Assembly (NCBI GenBank): GCA_021401465.1
Contig: JADDMT010000167.1
Coordinates: 1 to 52,111, forward strand
Reading direction: 5' to 3'
Origin: Teratosphaeria epicoccoides
Taxonomy: Eukaryota; Ascomycota; Dothideomycetes; Mycosphaerellales; Teratosphaeriaceae
Length of the DNA: 52,111 nucleotides
The notes under the pieces were generated by a model that saw nothing but the letters and a program-made list of their open reading frames with translations, searched no databases and had not been told where the DNA came from. The position numbers were made by a program, and so were the translations under genes. Numbering within the stretch: the first letter of the stretch is position 1; each line of letters opens with the position of its first letter. Of this stretch, positions 11,681 to 21,640 are shown piece by piece.

Positions 11681-13110
11681 TTACTATTCGAGATAATAGC
11701 TAGCATAGTCGCTTAATGCGCTAATTGTGGCATCGACAGCCCGCTCAAGATGTGCCCATGTTAGGCAGTAGCCTACTACAGCAAGAATTGCCAGATAATC
11801 GACTAGCATGACAACTATAAGGACAGCTACGCTAGGCGGCTAACCTAGAATAGGAATAAGTATGCAGTTAACCCTAAGATATGACGACTAGTCACTAACT
11901 TCATGTTTACTAGACGCGTCAAAATCCTGCCGTTTAAGAAGATCTTTGAAGGGGAGGACATAGCGAGTCGCGCGACAAGGGAGCGGGCTAATAGTATACT
12001 ACCCCTAATCACAAACAAGGTGTTCGGAGTGCTACTTACTAGACCGCTAGGTACACATAAGCTTTTCTTTAGTAGGCTAATTGTCGTCAGTTATAATGGG
12101 ACCCCTAACGCCCCTTAGATGAGTTTTAGGGGGGTCCGTGTATTTAGGAGCAAAAGGAATAGGAAGGTCGTCTTCATTGTAATGAAGACGGAAGACGCTA
12201 ATTAGTTAGGCTAAAAGAAGGTCAATGTCGAGTACAAGACAGAAGACTAGTACACCTAGGCATTCTACTAAGGCCTGTAGAATACATACGACATAGAGCC
12301 ATTATATGACGAGTTCTCTCTATAGTTTAGATAGCGTCTACAGGGCGAGTTTAGCGACGTCGTCGCAGGAGCCCGTAACAACTTGGCTACTTTGAATAGC
12401 ATAATAAACAAGCTGTTTATCGTCTAGTACTACGTGCAGAGGAACGAGATGTGCTAACAAGTGCATATGTGCATCTCGACACATGTTTCTAAGGCTATAG
12501 TAGGCTAGCAAGCAGGCGGGCATAGAGACATAGTAGTGTTCTAAACAGGGGTCTAGCCGTGTTTCCTGAAGTCTGGCGAGCAAGCGGAGATAGTATTACT
12601 TATAGTTTACTTGTTTCTTAGCTCCTGTAAGACTAGCATGCTAGTAAGAGCTATAGTCCCTACTGATTCAATACGGCAATAGCAGGTAGATGTGATTCGA
12701 CAGTAGCATATTTTGGTCATAGTAGCTACTTAGCTACTACTAACATAGTAGGCAGTTATGTATGTATTTACCGGAAATTAGATGACATTAATGCAGACCT
12801 CTACAGTTTCGTGTACTCTAAGTAGTTTGTACTCTACATGACTGTTATAGCTACTCGGTAGCCTCGACTTCGGTTTCTAGCAGTCAAGAAGTATAAGGGA
12901 ATGTTAGAGAGCGTAGAGGTTAAAGACAAGATCGTCGAATAGGTTACGGACTAGATGCGCCTCTAAGCGTATGAGGAAAGGCATAGGAGGATGTAGACGA
13001 CTTACAAGCTACAGCCGTCGACTGTAGAAGGCTTCGGAGACTGCCTACAGCGTAGAGATAGCGGCGTAGTAGCTAGTATAGTAAATGAGCTATGTAAGGG
13101 GGTAGTCTGA
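11681..13110 (+). pseudogene. MYND zinc-finger protein gene, RIP-degraded
   Basis: The clear domain is an N-terminal MYND finger: CANCGIDSPLKMCPC (from 11717), then AVAYYSKNCQIIDxHDNYK. This is the C..C...C.C...Y.(C/S)..CQ..DW..HK pattern of MYND domains, which bind partner proteins through proline-rich peptides. After it the frame continues through VTNFMFTRRVKILPFKKI (from about 11890) and FGVLLTRPLGTHKLFFSRLI. It then enters a tryptophan-rich region in which many W codons are now TAG. Near 12,760 the frame changes, through an indel or a short intron (a GTATGT lies at 12760). It resumes with DLYSFVYSK, VKKYKGMLESVEVKDKI and a C-terminus ending at TGA 13110. No start codon is identifiable. 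The C-terminal domain is not recognised. Nothing ties it to a transposon, so it reads as a host gene hit by RIP. Confidence 0.6.
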
Positions 13111-13177
13111 AGACAAGTTTCATTCTAACTACTACATATCGCTAACACTCGGTAGTGATGCCTGTCGCCGGATTGCA

Positions 13178-13345
13178 CAGCTAGGAGTAGGGCTAAGTAG
13201 ACGTACATGTTAGAGGAGCGTACGAGTATAGGTAAGTAGCGATCGAGTAGAAAGCCGTTAAATAAGCACGCCTACGAGTAGGCATGAGTAGGAAGGCTAA
13301 CGAGCCCGTAAATCGAGTAGCTAGGAGTAGGGCCGAGTAGGCCGA
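13178..13345. repeat. degenerate minisatellite-like GAGTAG repeats
   Basis: The motif AGCTAGGAGTAGGGC(C/T)(G/A)AGTAG occurs at about 13180 and again at 13317, with further GAGTAG units between. The purine-rich repeats separate the MYND pseudogene from the first gypsy element. No coding frame is supported. Confidence 0.45.
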
Positions 13346-13359
13346 GCTAGTAAGATACT

Positions 13360-13376
13360 GCTAGTATACTACTAGC
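13360..13376. repeat. third-location copy of the GCTAGTA/TACTAGC hairpin
   Basis: GCTAGTA-TAC-TACTAGC lies just upstream of the first recognisable gag sequence. It is identical to the copy at 662-678. Confidence 0.55.
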
Positions 13377-13430
13377 ACCTACTTAGCTAACTTAGCTCTA
13401 CTCGGTCTACTCTTCGTACTTCGTACTACT

Positions 13431-14108
13431 TAGGGGTTAGGTTTTCGAGATGTAGAGCAACTAACTAACCTTAGGTACGCGCCTAGGCAGCTATAGCACA
13501 AACACTAGCTCGAATTTGACAGACTCCTGTTAAGCGCAGGTAGGGACCTGTAGAATAACGAGACGAAGATTAGGTACCTAAAGTACATGTTCTTAAACCC
13601 TACCTAGATGTACATAGCAAACGTCAGGGACTCTAAGGATTACTACGCGTTTTCCGAAGAGATTAAGAGCGTTATGACTAACTCGGAAAAGACGGATCAG
13701 TTTAAAGTAGCGTACTAAAGGTAGCTTAAAGAGAAGGATTAGGAGCCTAGCATAAGTACTATAGTTACTACTTATATATAAGGGGGCACTATAGCGACCC
13801 GTGTTAACGCTAATAGAGACACTGTCATGGCTTCTACCCGCACGGGCAGAGACTAGGGCCAAACGCGCGGATAGCAGCAGAGTAGTAGAGTAAAACAGCA
13901 AGCTAAGTAGGTAGATGTAGCTAAGCAAGACAGGCGCTAAAAGAAGAACCTCTGCTTCTAGTGCGGAGCGTCTAGACACTAGGTTAAAGGCTGCCTATAT
14001 GCATTAGCGACCCTACTAACGAGGATTAACGTCGCACATGTGCTGCCTCTCTTAGACGACAACGAAGAAGAAGCGGTTTCCATAAGTAATGACTTAGGAA
14101 AAGAGTAA
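13431..14108 (+). pseudogene. gag of a Ty3/gypsy chromovirus (element 0)
   Basis: Gag forms the virus-like particle and binds the element RNA. One frame runs through LRYAPRQL-x-HKH-x-LEFDRL, KIRYLKYMFLNPT and YYAFSEEIKSVMTNSEKT. It reaches a zinc knuckle at about 13953-13994 (CF-x-CGASRH-x-VKGC) that keeps all four CX2CX4HX4C ligands. A basic linker (KQDRR-x-KKN) precedes the knuckle. TAG codons interrupt the frame, and the N-terminus cannot be fixed because upstream sequence is repetitive. Pol follows directly in another frame. Confidence 0.7.
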
Positions 14109-17100
14109 CTCTTACTTGTAGTTAGGAGCTAAGAGTAGATAAGGCGTTAGCAGAAGGATAGGAGAAAGCGAAAGGTTTAGTAGATAGGAACCTAATATAT
14201 ACTAATGTAGTCCTTGCAAATAATCTCGGAATATTAGCTCTTATTAATGAAGGGTGCTAATGCTATGCTGCAATTAATAGAGACCTTGTAAAAGGACTTA
14301 GCATAAGCTTTGTTAGTCGCAAACCGCAAGTTACAAAGGGAGCTACTACATTAATGCGAGACTTGAAGATTAAACAAGTAGTTGCCTTCTAGATAGAAAT
14401 CGCCGGGTTCTAGCAGATAGTCTATACATATGTAGTGTTAGACCTTGCCTTCCCTATGATCTTAGGGAACCTGTAGAAAGCGCATAATAAAATCTAGACA
14501 GAGCTAGATAAACGCTAGTATTACTATAGTAGAGCAGGATAGTAGGTAAACGAAGGCTATTACTAACAGGAGTACGAGGATTACAGTAGCTATACGTAGC
14601 TAGCTATCGCTTTAACATCAGACATCGAAAAAGCGCTAAAGAAGAAGGACTACCTAATAATAAGCAAGCTCGAGTTAATACTACCTCTAGAGATTCGTAA
14701 ACTAGCTTAGTTGTTTTGTCGCTAGGAAGCAGACAAACTAGTACTATACTAGCCTAGCATTAACTATGAGATAGAACTCTATGAACAACTAGATAGATCC
14801 TAGCCCCCTTTACTATAGGGCCTGCTATATAGCATGTCGAAAGAAGAGCTACTAGTTCTACGGAAGTCACTAGACAAGCTACTAGGAAAGGGGTTCATTA
14901 GAGCTACAAATTCGGAAGTAGCGGCACCTATGCTTTTTGTTAAGAAGCCTAGGGGAGGCCTCTAGTTCTGCTACAACTTCTAAGCCCTAAATGCTATTAC
15001 ATAGCAAGATTAATACCCTCTGCTATTAATCCTAGAGACCTTAAGAAACCTCATGGGAGCCTAGTAGCTTACTAAGGTTAACGTAGTATCTACATTCTAC
15101 TAAATCTATATAGTAAAAGGACACGAACATAAGACAGCTTTTCGTACAAGATTTAGATCATTTAAATAGTTAGTATGTCTGTTTAGTTTGTCTAGGGCTC
15201 TAGCTACTTTCTAGTAGTATAATAATACTTTACTCTAGGAGTACTTAGACGACTTCGCTTCTACGTATATAGACGATGTTATCATTTACAGTAGCGGGTT
15301 AAGAGAGAACTACTTCGAAAAAGTCAAGTAAGTACTCTAGAAGCTTTAGGATAGAGGCCTTTACCTTAACCTAGGAAAGAGCAAGTTTGCCTAGAAGCAA
15401 ATCAAGTATTTAGGCTTCATTGTACACGCTAATAGAAAGGGTATAGGACTTAACCTAGAAAAGGTAGAAGCCGTGAAGATTTAGGCGGCCCTAGAGACAT
15501 AGAAGGAAGTACGTAGATTTTTGGGTTTTACGAACTACTATAGGATGTTTATCCCGAACTACTTAAAGACAGCTAAGCCTATAACTACGCTAACTAGTAA
15601 GGGTGTACTATTCTCCTAGAGAAAAGAAGAGGAAGCTGCGTTTACTTAGCTAAAGGACAAGTTTTACTAAGCTCTAGTCCTTTTACACTAGGATCTGTAG
15701 CTCCTAACATAACATTCCTAGAAACAGACTATAGCGGATTTACTATAAGGGCCGCTTTACTACAAGAAAAGGATAGGGTCTAGCGTCTAGTAGGCTTCTT
15801 CTTGTAAAAACTAAACAAGGCGAAAATTAACTACAGTATCTATGACAAAGAGATGTTAGTAGTAGTATCTAGTATAAAGTTCTAGGCCTACAAGCTAAAA
15901 GCATGTAGTCCCTTCACTATTCTTACAGACTATAAGAACTTAGAATATTTCATAGTAAAGAGGCAAGTATTAGAGAGGTAAATTCAGTAGTACAAAATCC
16001 TATCGAACTATTAGTTTACCTTAGTATACTAACTAGGATCCAAAGTAGTCATGCTAGATGCCCTGTTAAGAAGGGAGCAAGACATACTAGGAGAGGAAGA
16101 CAGAGAGTCAAGGGTTTAGCGGTTCCTTAAACTAGAAAACATGTAATACTAGCTAGGGGGCAAAGCAAAAGGGGGGGGGGTAAAAGTAGCTACTACTTTA
16201 GTCTAACTCCTAGTAACTGCTTTTAGCAATAACGGGCTAGAACTAACGGACCCTGCCACAGAAACGCTAGGCTTAGGCCTATTCTAAAACGAGGAACTAA
16301 ACACCCTCTAGACCTCTACTAAGGAAAAGGATAGACTATATAGTATAGTACTCTATGTAATAGAATTAGGAGCCCGCATAATACCGAGCGAAGTTAAGCT
16401 AAAGGTATAAGCAGGGGACTACGTAATAGACGAAAAAGGCAACCTCTAGTATAGAGGGAAGCTGTAGGTCCCTAGTGCTTCTCTTGTAGAGCCTAGGCTA
16501 GACACTACGATGCCTGAACTTAAAGCAAATAACATACTACAGACAAAGATCATATAATCTGTCTACAATGCCGCGGTATATAGGCATCTAGGTCAGGATG
16601 CTACTATGTCTATTCTGAGCCGCGACTTCTATTAGATACTACTATCTAAGCAGGTCCGGAAGTTCTTAAGAAACTACGATTATTATAGGAGGAACAAAGT
16701 GTAGAGAGAATATAAGCATAGACTCCTATAACTACTGCTAGTTCCTGACTAGTTCTTTAAGGAGATCTTAATAGACTTCATGACCGAGTTGCCTAATTCA
16801 GAGGGGTGCTAGTACCTATAGGTTATTAAAGACCGACTCTCTAAGTCCGTAGTATTAGAGGCAATGCCTAGTATAAAAGCTAAGGAGTACGCTAATAAAT
16901 TCATGGACTACTAGGCCTATTACTACGGCATGCTAGGTACTATTACTAGCGAGAGGGGAACTAACTAGACAAGCACGTAACCTTCTGCTACAGAATAGGC
17001 GCATCCTAGAGACTTAGCTCCGTATACTACCCTTAAACAGACAGAGGCCCTAAGCGCTTAAATCAAGAAGTGTAAGTGTACTTGCAGAACTTCATTAACT

Positions 17101-17897
17101 AGGAGTAGTCTGACTAGAAACGCTAGCTTCCCTTAGCGCAACTCGCGCTTAACAGTCGATATTAGTTAGGGTTTAGCATAAGTCTATTCTTTGCTACTTA
17201 TAGATACAAAGTACTACCCCCTGTCCTATTATAGACAGAACCCGTGAGGTCGAGCTAGCTAAACGCGGCAAAGAGAGCAGAGGCATTTGTAGAGAAGATC
17301 TAACAGATAAAAGACCTGTGTCAAACAAGTATAGCGGCCTCCGTGTAATAACAGGAGGAGTCTGCTAACAGGATCCGCTTCCTAGCGCCTATCTACAGGG
17401 TAGGCAATAAAGTGTGGCTAGACCTAAGGAACTATACTACTAACAGGCTAAAGAAGAGCCTAGACGCTAAGCATGCAAAGTACATAGTGTCCGAGGTGTT
17501 ATTACTAGTCTCCGTGTGATTATTAGGGATACTAAATAACATCTACCTAGTGTTTCACATAGATCTGCTCTAGTTAGCAAGCTAAGACCTGTTGCTAGGA
17601 CAGGAAACTAACGACAAACAGCTAGACCCTGTGCTCTTTAAATCGCATGAAGAATAGTAGGTAGAAGAGATACTTTGTGCGAGGAAGAAGAAGAAAGGGC
17701 AGGGTAGAGAAGTCCTAGTAAAATAGGCTAGATACTACTAGCTAACCTAGAAACCCTTAGGAAACCTCGCGGACACTATGGCCCTAGACGAGTTCGAGAC
17801 TAAATATAGGAGTGCAGAGTCTAACGATAGACTAAAAGAGAAGTAGGAGAAGATAAGGAAGGAGAAAAGGAGCCTAGGTAGTAAAGCCTAGACTTAA
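14109..17897 (+). pseudogene. pol of a Ty3/gypsy chromovirus (element 0): RT, RNase H, integrase, chromodomain
   Basis: The order is that of Ty3/gypsy. RT includes FIRATNSEVAAPMLFVKKPR (about 14900) and the catalytic box YIDDVIIYSS (15266-15295). The thumb region reads FLGFTNYYRMFIPNY (about 15520). RNase H contains YDKEMLVVVSSIKF (about 15840) and FTILTDYKNLEYF (about 15917). The integrase zinc-finger region reads HLGQDATMSILSRDFY (16588 on), then the core FKEILIDFMTELPNSEG (16755 on) and VIKDRLSKS. The tail GREVLVK-x-ARYY-x-LT-x-KPLGNL (about 17710-17770) matches the end of a chromodomain, which in this clade steers integration to marked chromatin. Frames change several times and stops are TAG-type. 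I could not find the LTRs of this element, so its limits are unknown. Confidence 0.8.
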
Positions 17898-17929
17898 TGA
17901 TTATTTAGGCAGAGAATAGGCATTTCGGG

Positions 17930-19345
17930 AAGGATTTAGAGTTTAGGGTTTTATATCTTCATTTCTATATAACTATCTAGCGGCCCCTGCCGCAAAACCC
18001 CTAGAACACTAGCAGAGTAATCAGGCCTCTAGCTATTGCTAGAAATCATTAGCGTAGCGATCGCTAATAGTAAAGGCTAGCGGGACAGCAGCGCTAAATG
18101 ACTAGTTAGCAGGGAAAAACGAGTAGAAAGCGATAGATAACTTACAGATTACCCTGCTAGAGGATAGCCTCGTAGACTGTCCTAGTCACCTCGCAGGCGA
18201 TAGCGCTAAAACATCGGTTAGCGAGCAAAAACAACTAGAGTCTAGAAAGAATTACTTAGAGAGCAAGCCGGCCTTCTAGGCCTTAAGGACCTTGACAAGG
18301 TCGTCATACGCGTCCGTACTACTCTAGTTATTAGCTAGGCAAAGACAAGCGGGCTCTAGGACTTACTTGTTACTATCATCCGAACGGGTCTAGACAGCAT
18401 AGGCAACGTAGGTAATAAGTAGACTATATACTAGTTAGCAGGCGTTTTTGCGTAAAACCTAGATTAAACTTACAGGTTTTTGCAATTAATTGCCTTATTA
18501 ACATACCGCTAGCAGGCAGTAGAGCAGGAGGACTACAGAATTAGCGGAGCCTAGGAGAGATAGCGCGGAATACAAGACTTATAGTCTAGTCTTAGCAATT
18601 GACACTATAGGGGGCGTAATCTACATAGTAGATAAGTAGAAAATCCGGTTAGTTTTGCCTAGAATCTAGAGTACTTACTACCCTTGACCCTAAGACCTAC
18701 TTACGTTAGTCGCTATGTTAATGTAAAGGAGAAGCTTAGAAAGAGTAGAAGAAGCTGTCTTTATTGCTAGTAGTAGGTCTATACGTATACAGTAACGCAT
18801 GACATTAACAATACGTTGCAGAGAAAAGCCGCGAGGGAAGTAAAGGAGTTAGTAAGGAAGGAGAATAGTATGTATGTTAGGTTAGTAGAGGATTCCCGCG
18901 GAATCTAGGCAAAACTAGCTAGGATCCTAGGGTTATTAGTTTGCAAAGGGTAAAGTAGACTTACTAGACAAGTAAAGTAAGCTTTTAATACAGCAAATTA
19001 ACAGGGATGCTACTAGCATTTAGAAAGATAGTAAGGGTTACGATTAGCTATTAATAGCTGCCTTGTAGTAGTATGACACGAGTCATTAGTTAGTGTAGGA
19101 GTTAATTAGTTATAATTTAATAGTAGAGTAGAGTAGCTAAGTAAGGTAGAGTTAGGGAACCGCGCAAAACTAGCTAGGGGCTAGGTCTTATGCGCTAGAG
19201 GACAGCTAGTAGGGGGGGGGTTAGTTGTAGGGATGAGGTGAAGTAGACTTAGCCAAGCAAACTAGAGTCCTAAGACTATAAAGGACTAGTCGGAGGCCCG
19301 GCCTGTAGGGCTAGAGAGTAGTTAGTAGAACGCCGCTACCCTCTA
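17930..19345. other. unassigned stretch with coding-like forward frames
   Basis: A forward frame from about 17,960 to 18,490 is long and non-repetitive apart from TAG codons. It contains DNLQITLLEDSLVDCPSHLA and VSEQKQLESRKNYLESKPAF. Between about 18,690 and 18,950 another frame contains RYVNVKEKLRKSRRSCLYC and QRKAAREVKELVRKENSMYV. I recognise neither. They could be the 3' accessory part of element 0 or a separate degraded element. The right end (about 19,280-19,345) probably belongs to the older element E, because it is contiguous with 26274 once the family A insertion is removed. Confidence 0.35.
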
Positions 19346-19786
19346 TGTCATAAGTGTCAGGAGTACTACGAGTTACAGGATCGTGAGGGTCCTAAGGACT
19401 ATGAGTTATAAGCATAGTCATAGGAGAAAGGATCTGTCATGTAAGGACAGATTCCCGGATCTGTAGGGTTAGTCTACAGATCTATAGGCCTATAGGGGAG
19501 AAGGGATCTGTCATGGGATAACAGACCCTTAGATCTGTAGGGTTAGTCTATAGATCTACAAACATAGATCTGTTAGGTCTATCGACAGATCTAACAGAAC
19601 TACTCTGTCTCTCTAGTATATAGGGATAGCTTTAGGACAGGTAGTTAGGAGCTTCGTGCTTAATTTAATTCCCTTTCCCTAGGAGATAGTTAGTTACAAG
19701 GACAATTGCTATTATTGATATTCTTCATAGCTCTACGAGTCTAACACCTAGTTACCTTCCTGCTATTAGTACCTACCCTTATGACA
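19346..19786 (+). repeat. 5' LTR of family A copy 1
   Basis: It is 441 bp, beginning TGTCATAAG and ending CTTATGACA. The U3-like part carries a tandem duplication: 74-bp units begin GGAGAA(A/G)GG at 19423 and 19497, each with a CAGATCTGTAG...CTACAGATCT-type palindrome. GATCTGT blocks recur throughout. No primer-binding site complementary to a tRNA 3' end is obvious in the bases after it. Confidence 0.93.
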
Positions 19787-19845
19787 TTTTGAGCACTACT
19801 TCTAAGGAAGCATCAGGGGACTCGTCAAGCGCTTAACATACGCCT

Positions 19846-21640
19846 ATGTCAAGTAGTTCTTTAGCTGTTAGTTTAACTTCTAGCGATAGTCAACTAACAC
19901 TATGAGGACAAGTTGCCACTATACCTTAAATTACGTAGTAGCTCAAATCTATTCACCTTAGCGAGATAGCCCTAGCATCTGTCGCAGGTTTAACTACCGG
20001 GAATAGACATAGTAACAAAGGCTTTAAGATAGGAAGCCCTACAGAGTTTATAGGGCAACAATCTCAAGTCGAGATGTTTATCCTATAATGCTAGTTAGCA
20101 TTCAACGTAGATATGGAATAGTTTATAACACATTATAAGCGAATGATGTACATTGTCTCTTACCTGAAGGGACTAGCGTTCGAGTTTATCTAGCCTTATC
20201 TAACAGATTATCTAGATTACGTCAGCAACGTCGAAGCTAGGAAGACGACAACTAGGGAGATTCTTAACTTAGACAAGTCTTTGTTTAAGGCGTTACGCGA
20301 AGCTTTTAGGCTTAGTAATAAGCAACAAGAGGCCGAGAGAGCTCTCCTAGGAATCTAGCAGAAGGGTTCTGCTATTAAGTACCGCGCGGACTTTTAGACC
20401 CTCTCTGCTTAAGTCGACTAGAATAATAATACTTTAGCCGCTTAGTTCTACTAGGGACTAAAGGAGACGGTTAAAGACGAAATTGCCTGAGGAGATTAGC
20501 TAACGACATTCAAGGAAATGAGTAATCTCGCGATTAGAATCGATAATCGCATCTAGGAACGATAGCAAGAATGACAACATAGAAATCGCAAGCTAGCATA
20601 GGCTAACTATAAGGTCTAACGATTAGCACCAAAATGGCAAAGCGATTACTACGGTCTCTAACCTATGGAGTTAGATGCAACTAAGGGGCGTCTAAGGAAT
20701 AGACCCTGAGGAAAGCCGCAGAAGGGCTCTCCTCCCTAGAATAGTCTAAAGAAGCCATTTGACAAGAGTAATCTCAAGTGCTACAACTGTAGAAAGAAAG
20801 GACACTTTGCCCGCGAATGTTTTGCTAAGAAGTAACGACAAGAGCCGCCTAGGATAGAGCAGGCTCGCGCGACAACGATGGCACCTAAGCAAAAGGCCGC
20901 CGCTACTCGAGAACTAGACCATGCCGTACTTACTTAGACTACGTGCTACGACGACAATTGTCGAATTCACATAAGTGATAAAGATGGTTCCGGATAGTAC
21001 CCTAGCTAAAACAAGGCATAGTCGATCTGTGCGCTAAGGGGTACACCTTCTAGTACGACAGTCCTGAGGCAACAGGAACTAGAAGAAGAAGAAGAGGGTT
21101 CAGACGACAACTACGAGCTTGTCGAAGCCGTCATTCCTGATTCCGAGGAAGACGAGAGCATAGAGCGATAGGCCATGCCGCCGCATGACATTAGACTCGA
21201 CATTATCCGAATCATATAGAACTAATAGGCTTAGGCTTGCCCATGGATTAATGGAGTATAACACGTCGACTAGCTTTAGTATGACGAACTAGCCGACTAT
21301 ATGCGACAACACCTAAGGAGACTACTAGTCGTAGCTTAACCTCACGCGCATTAGAAAGTTGTCTAAGAAATTATACTGTTCGGGGTAGAGTTTACGCCCT
21401 AGGGAGGCTACCTAACCTACAAAGGTATTTAGATTTCACGAGCGCTATGACTCTAAGTCTACTACTTAAAGATAGAGTACGCAAGAAACGCGCAGGAACA
21501 GCGAGGCTAAGGGCAAGAACGACCTCTTAGGCCAGAGAACGGTAACGCTTAGAGAAGAAGCCGAGACCGTACGATCCCTGAACTAGTCCGTGAAGACAGT
21601 TATTTAGGAAACGACAAGGTCCGCTAGAATTAGACCTACG
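19846..21640 (+). pseudogene. gag of family A copy 1
   Basis: The ATG at 19846 opens MSSSSLAVSL. The same start is found in copy 2 at 33098. The frame runs through the capsid-like region ITHYKRMMYIVSYLKGLAFE and a downstream helical stretch (LSNKQQEAERALLGI), and reaches an intact zinc knuckle at 20779-20820, CYNCRKKGHFARECF (CX2CX4HX4C). An acidic, low-complexity tail follows (EEEEEGSDDNYELVEAV, about 21080). Stops are TAG-type RIP products. The end given is approximate: gag coding character fades near 21,640-21,700, where the pol frame takes over. Confidence 0.8.

Noticed and set aside
13593..13979. 128-codon reverse-strand open frame
   Set aside because: It lies antisense to the gag and zinc knuckle of element 0, which gives far better protein evidence. 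RIP removes stops unevenly and leaves such shadow frames.
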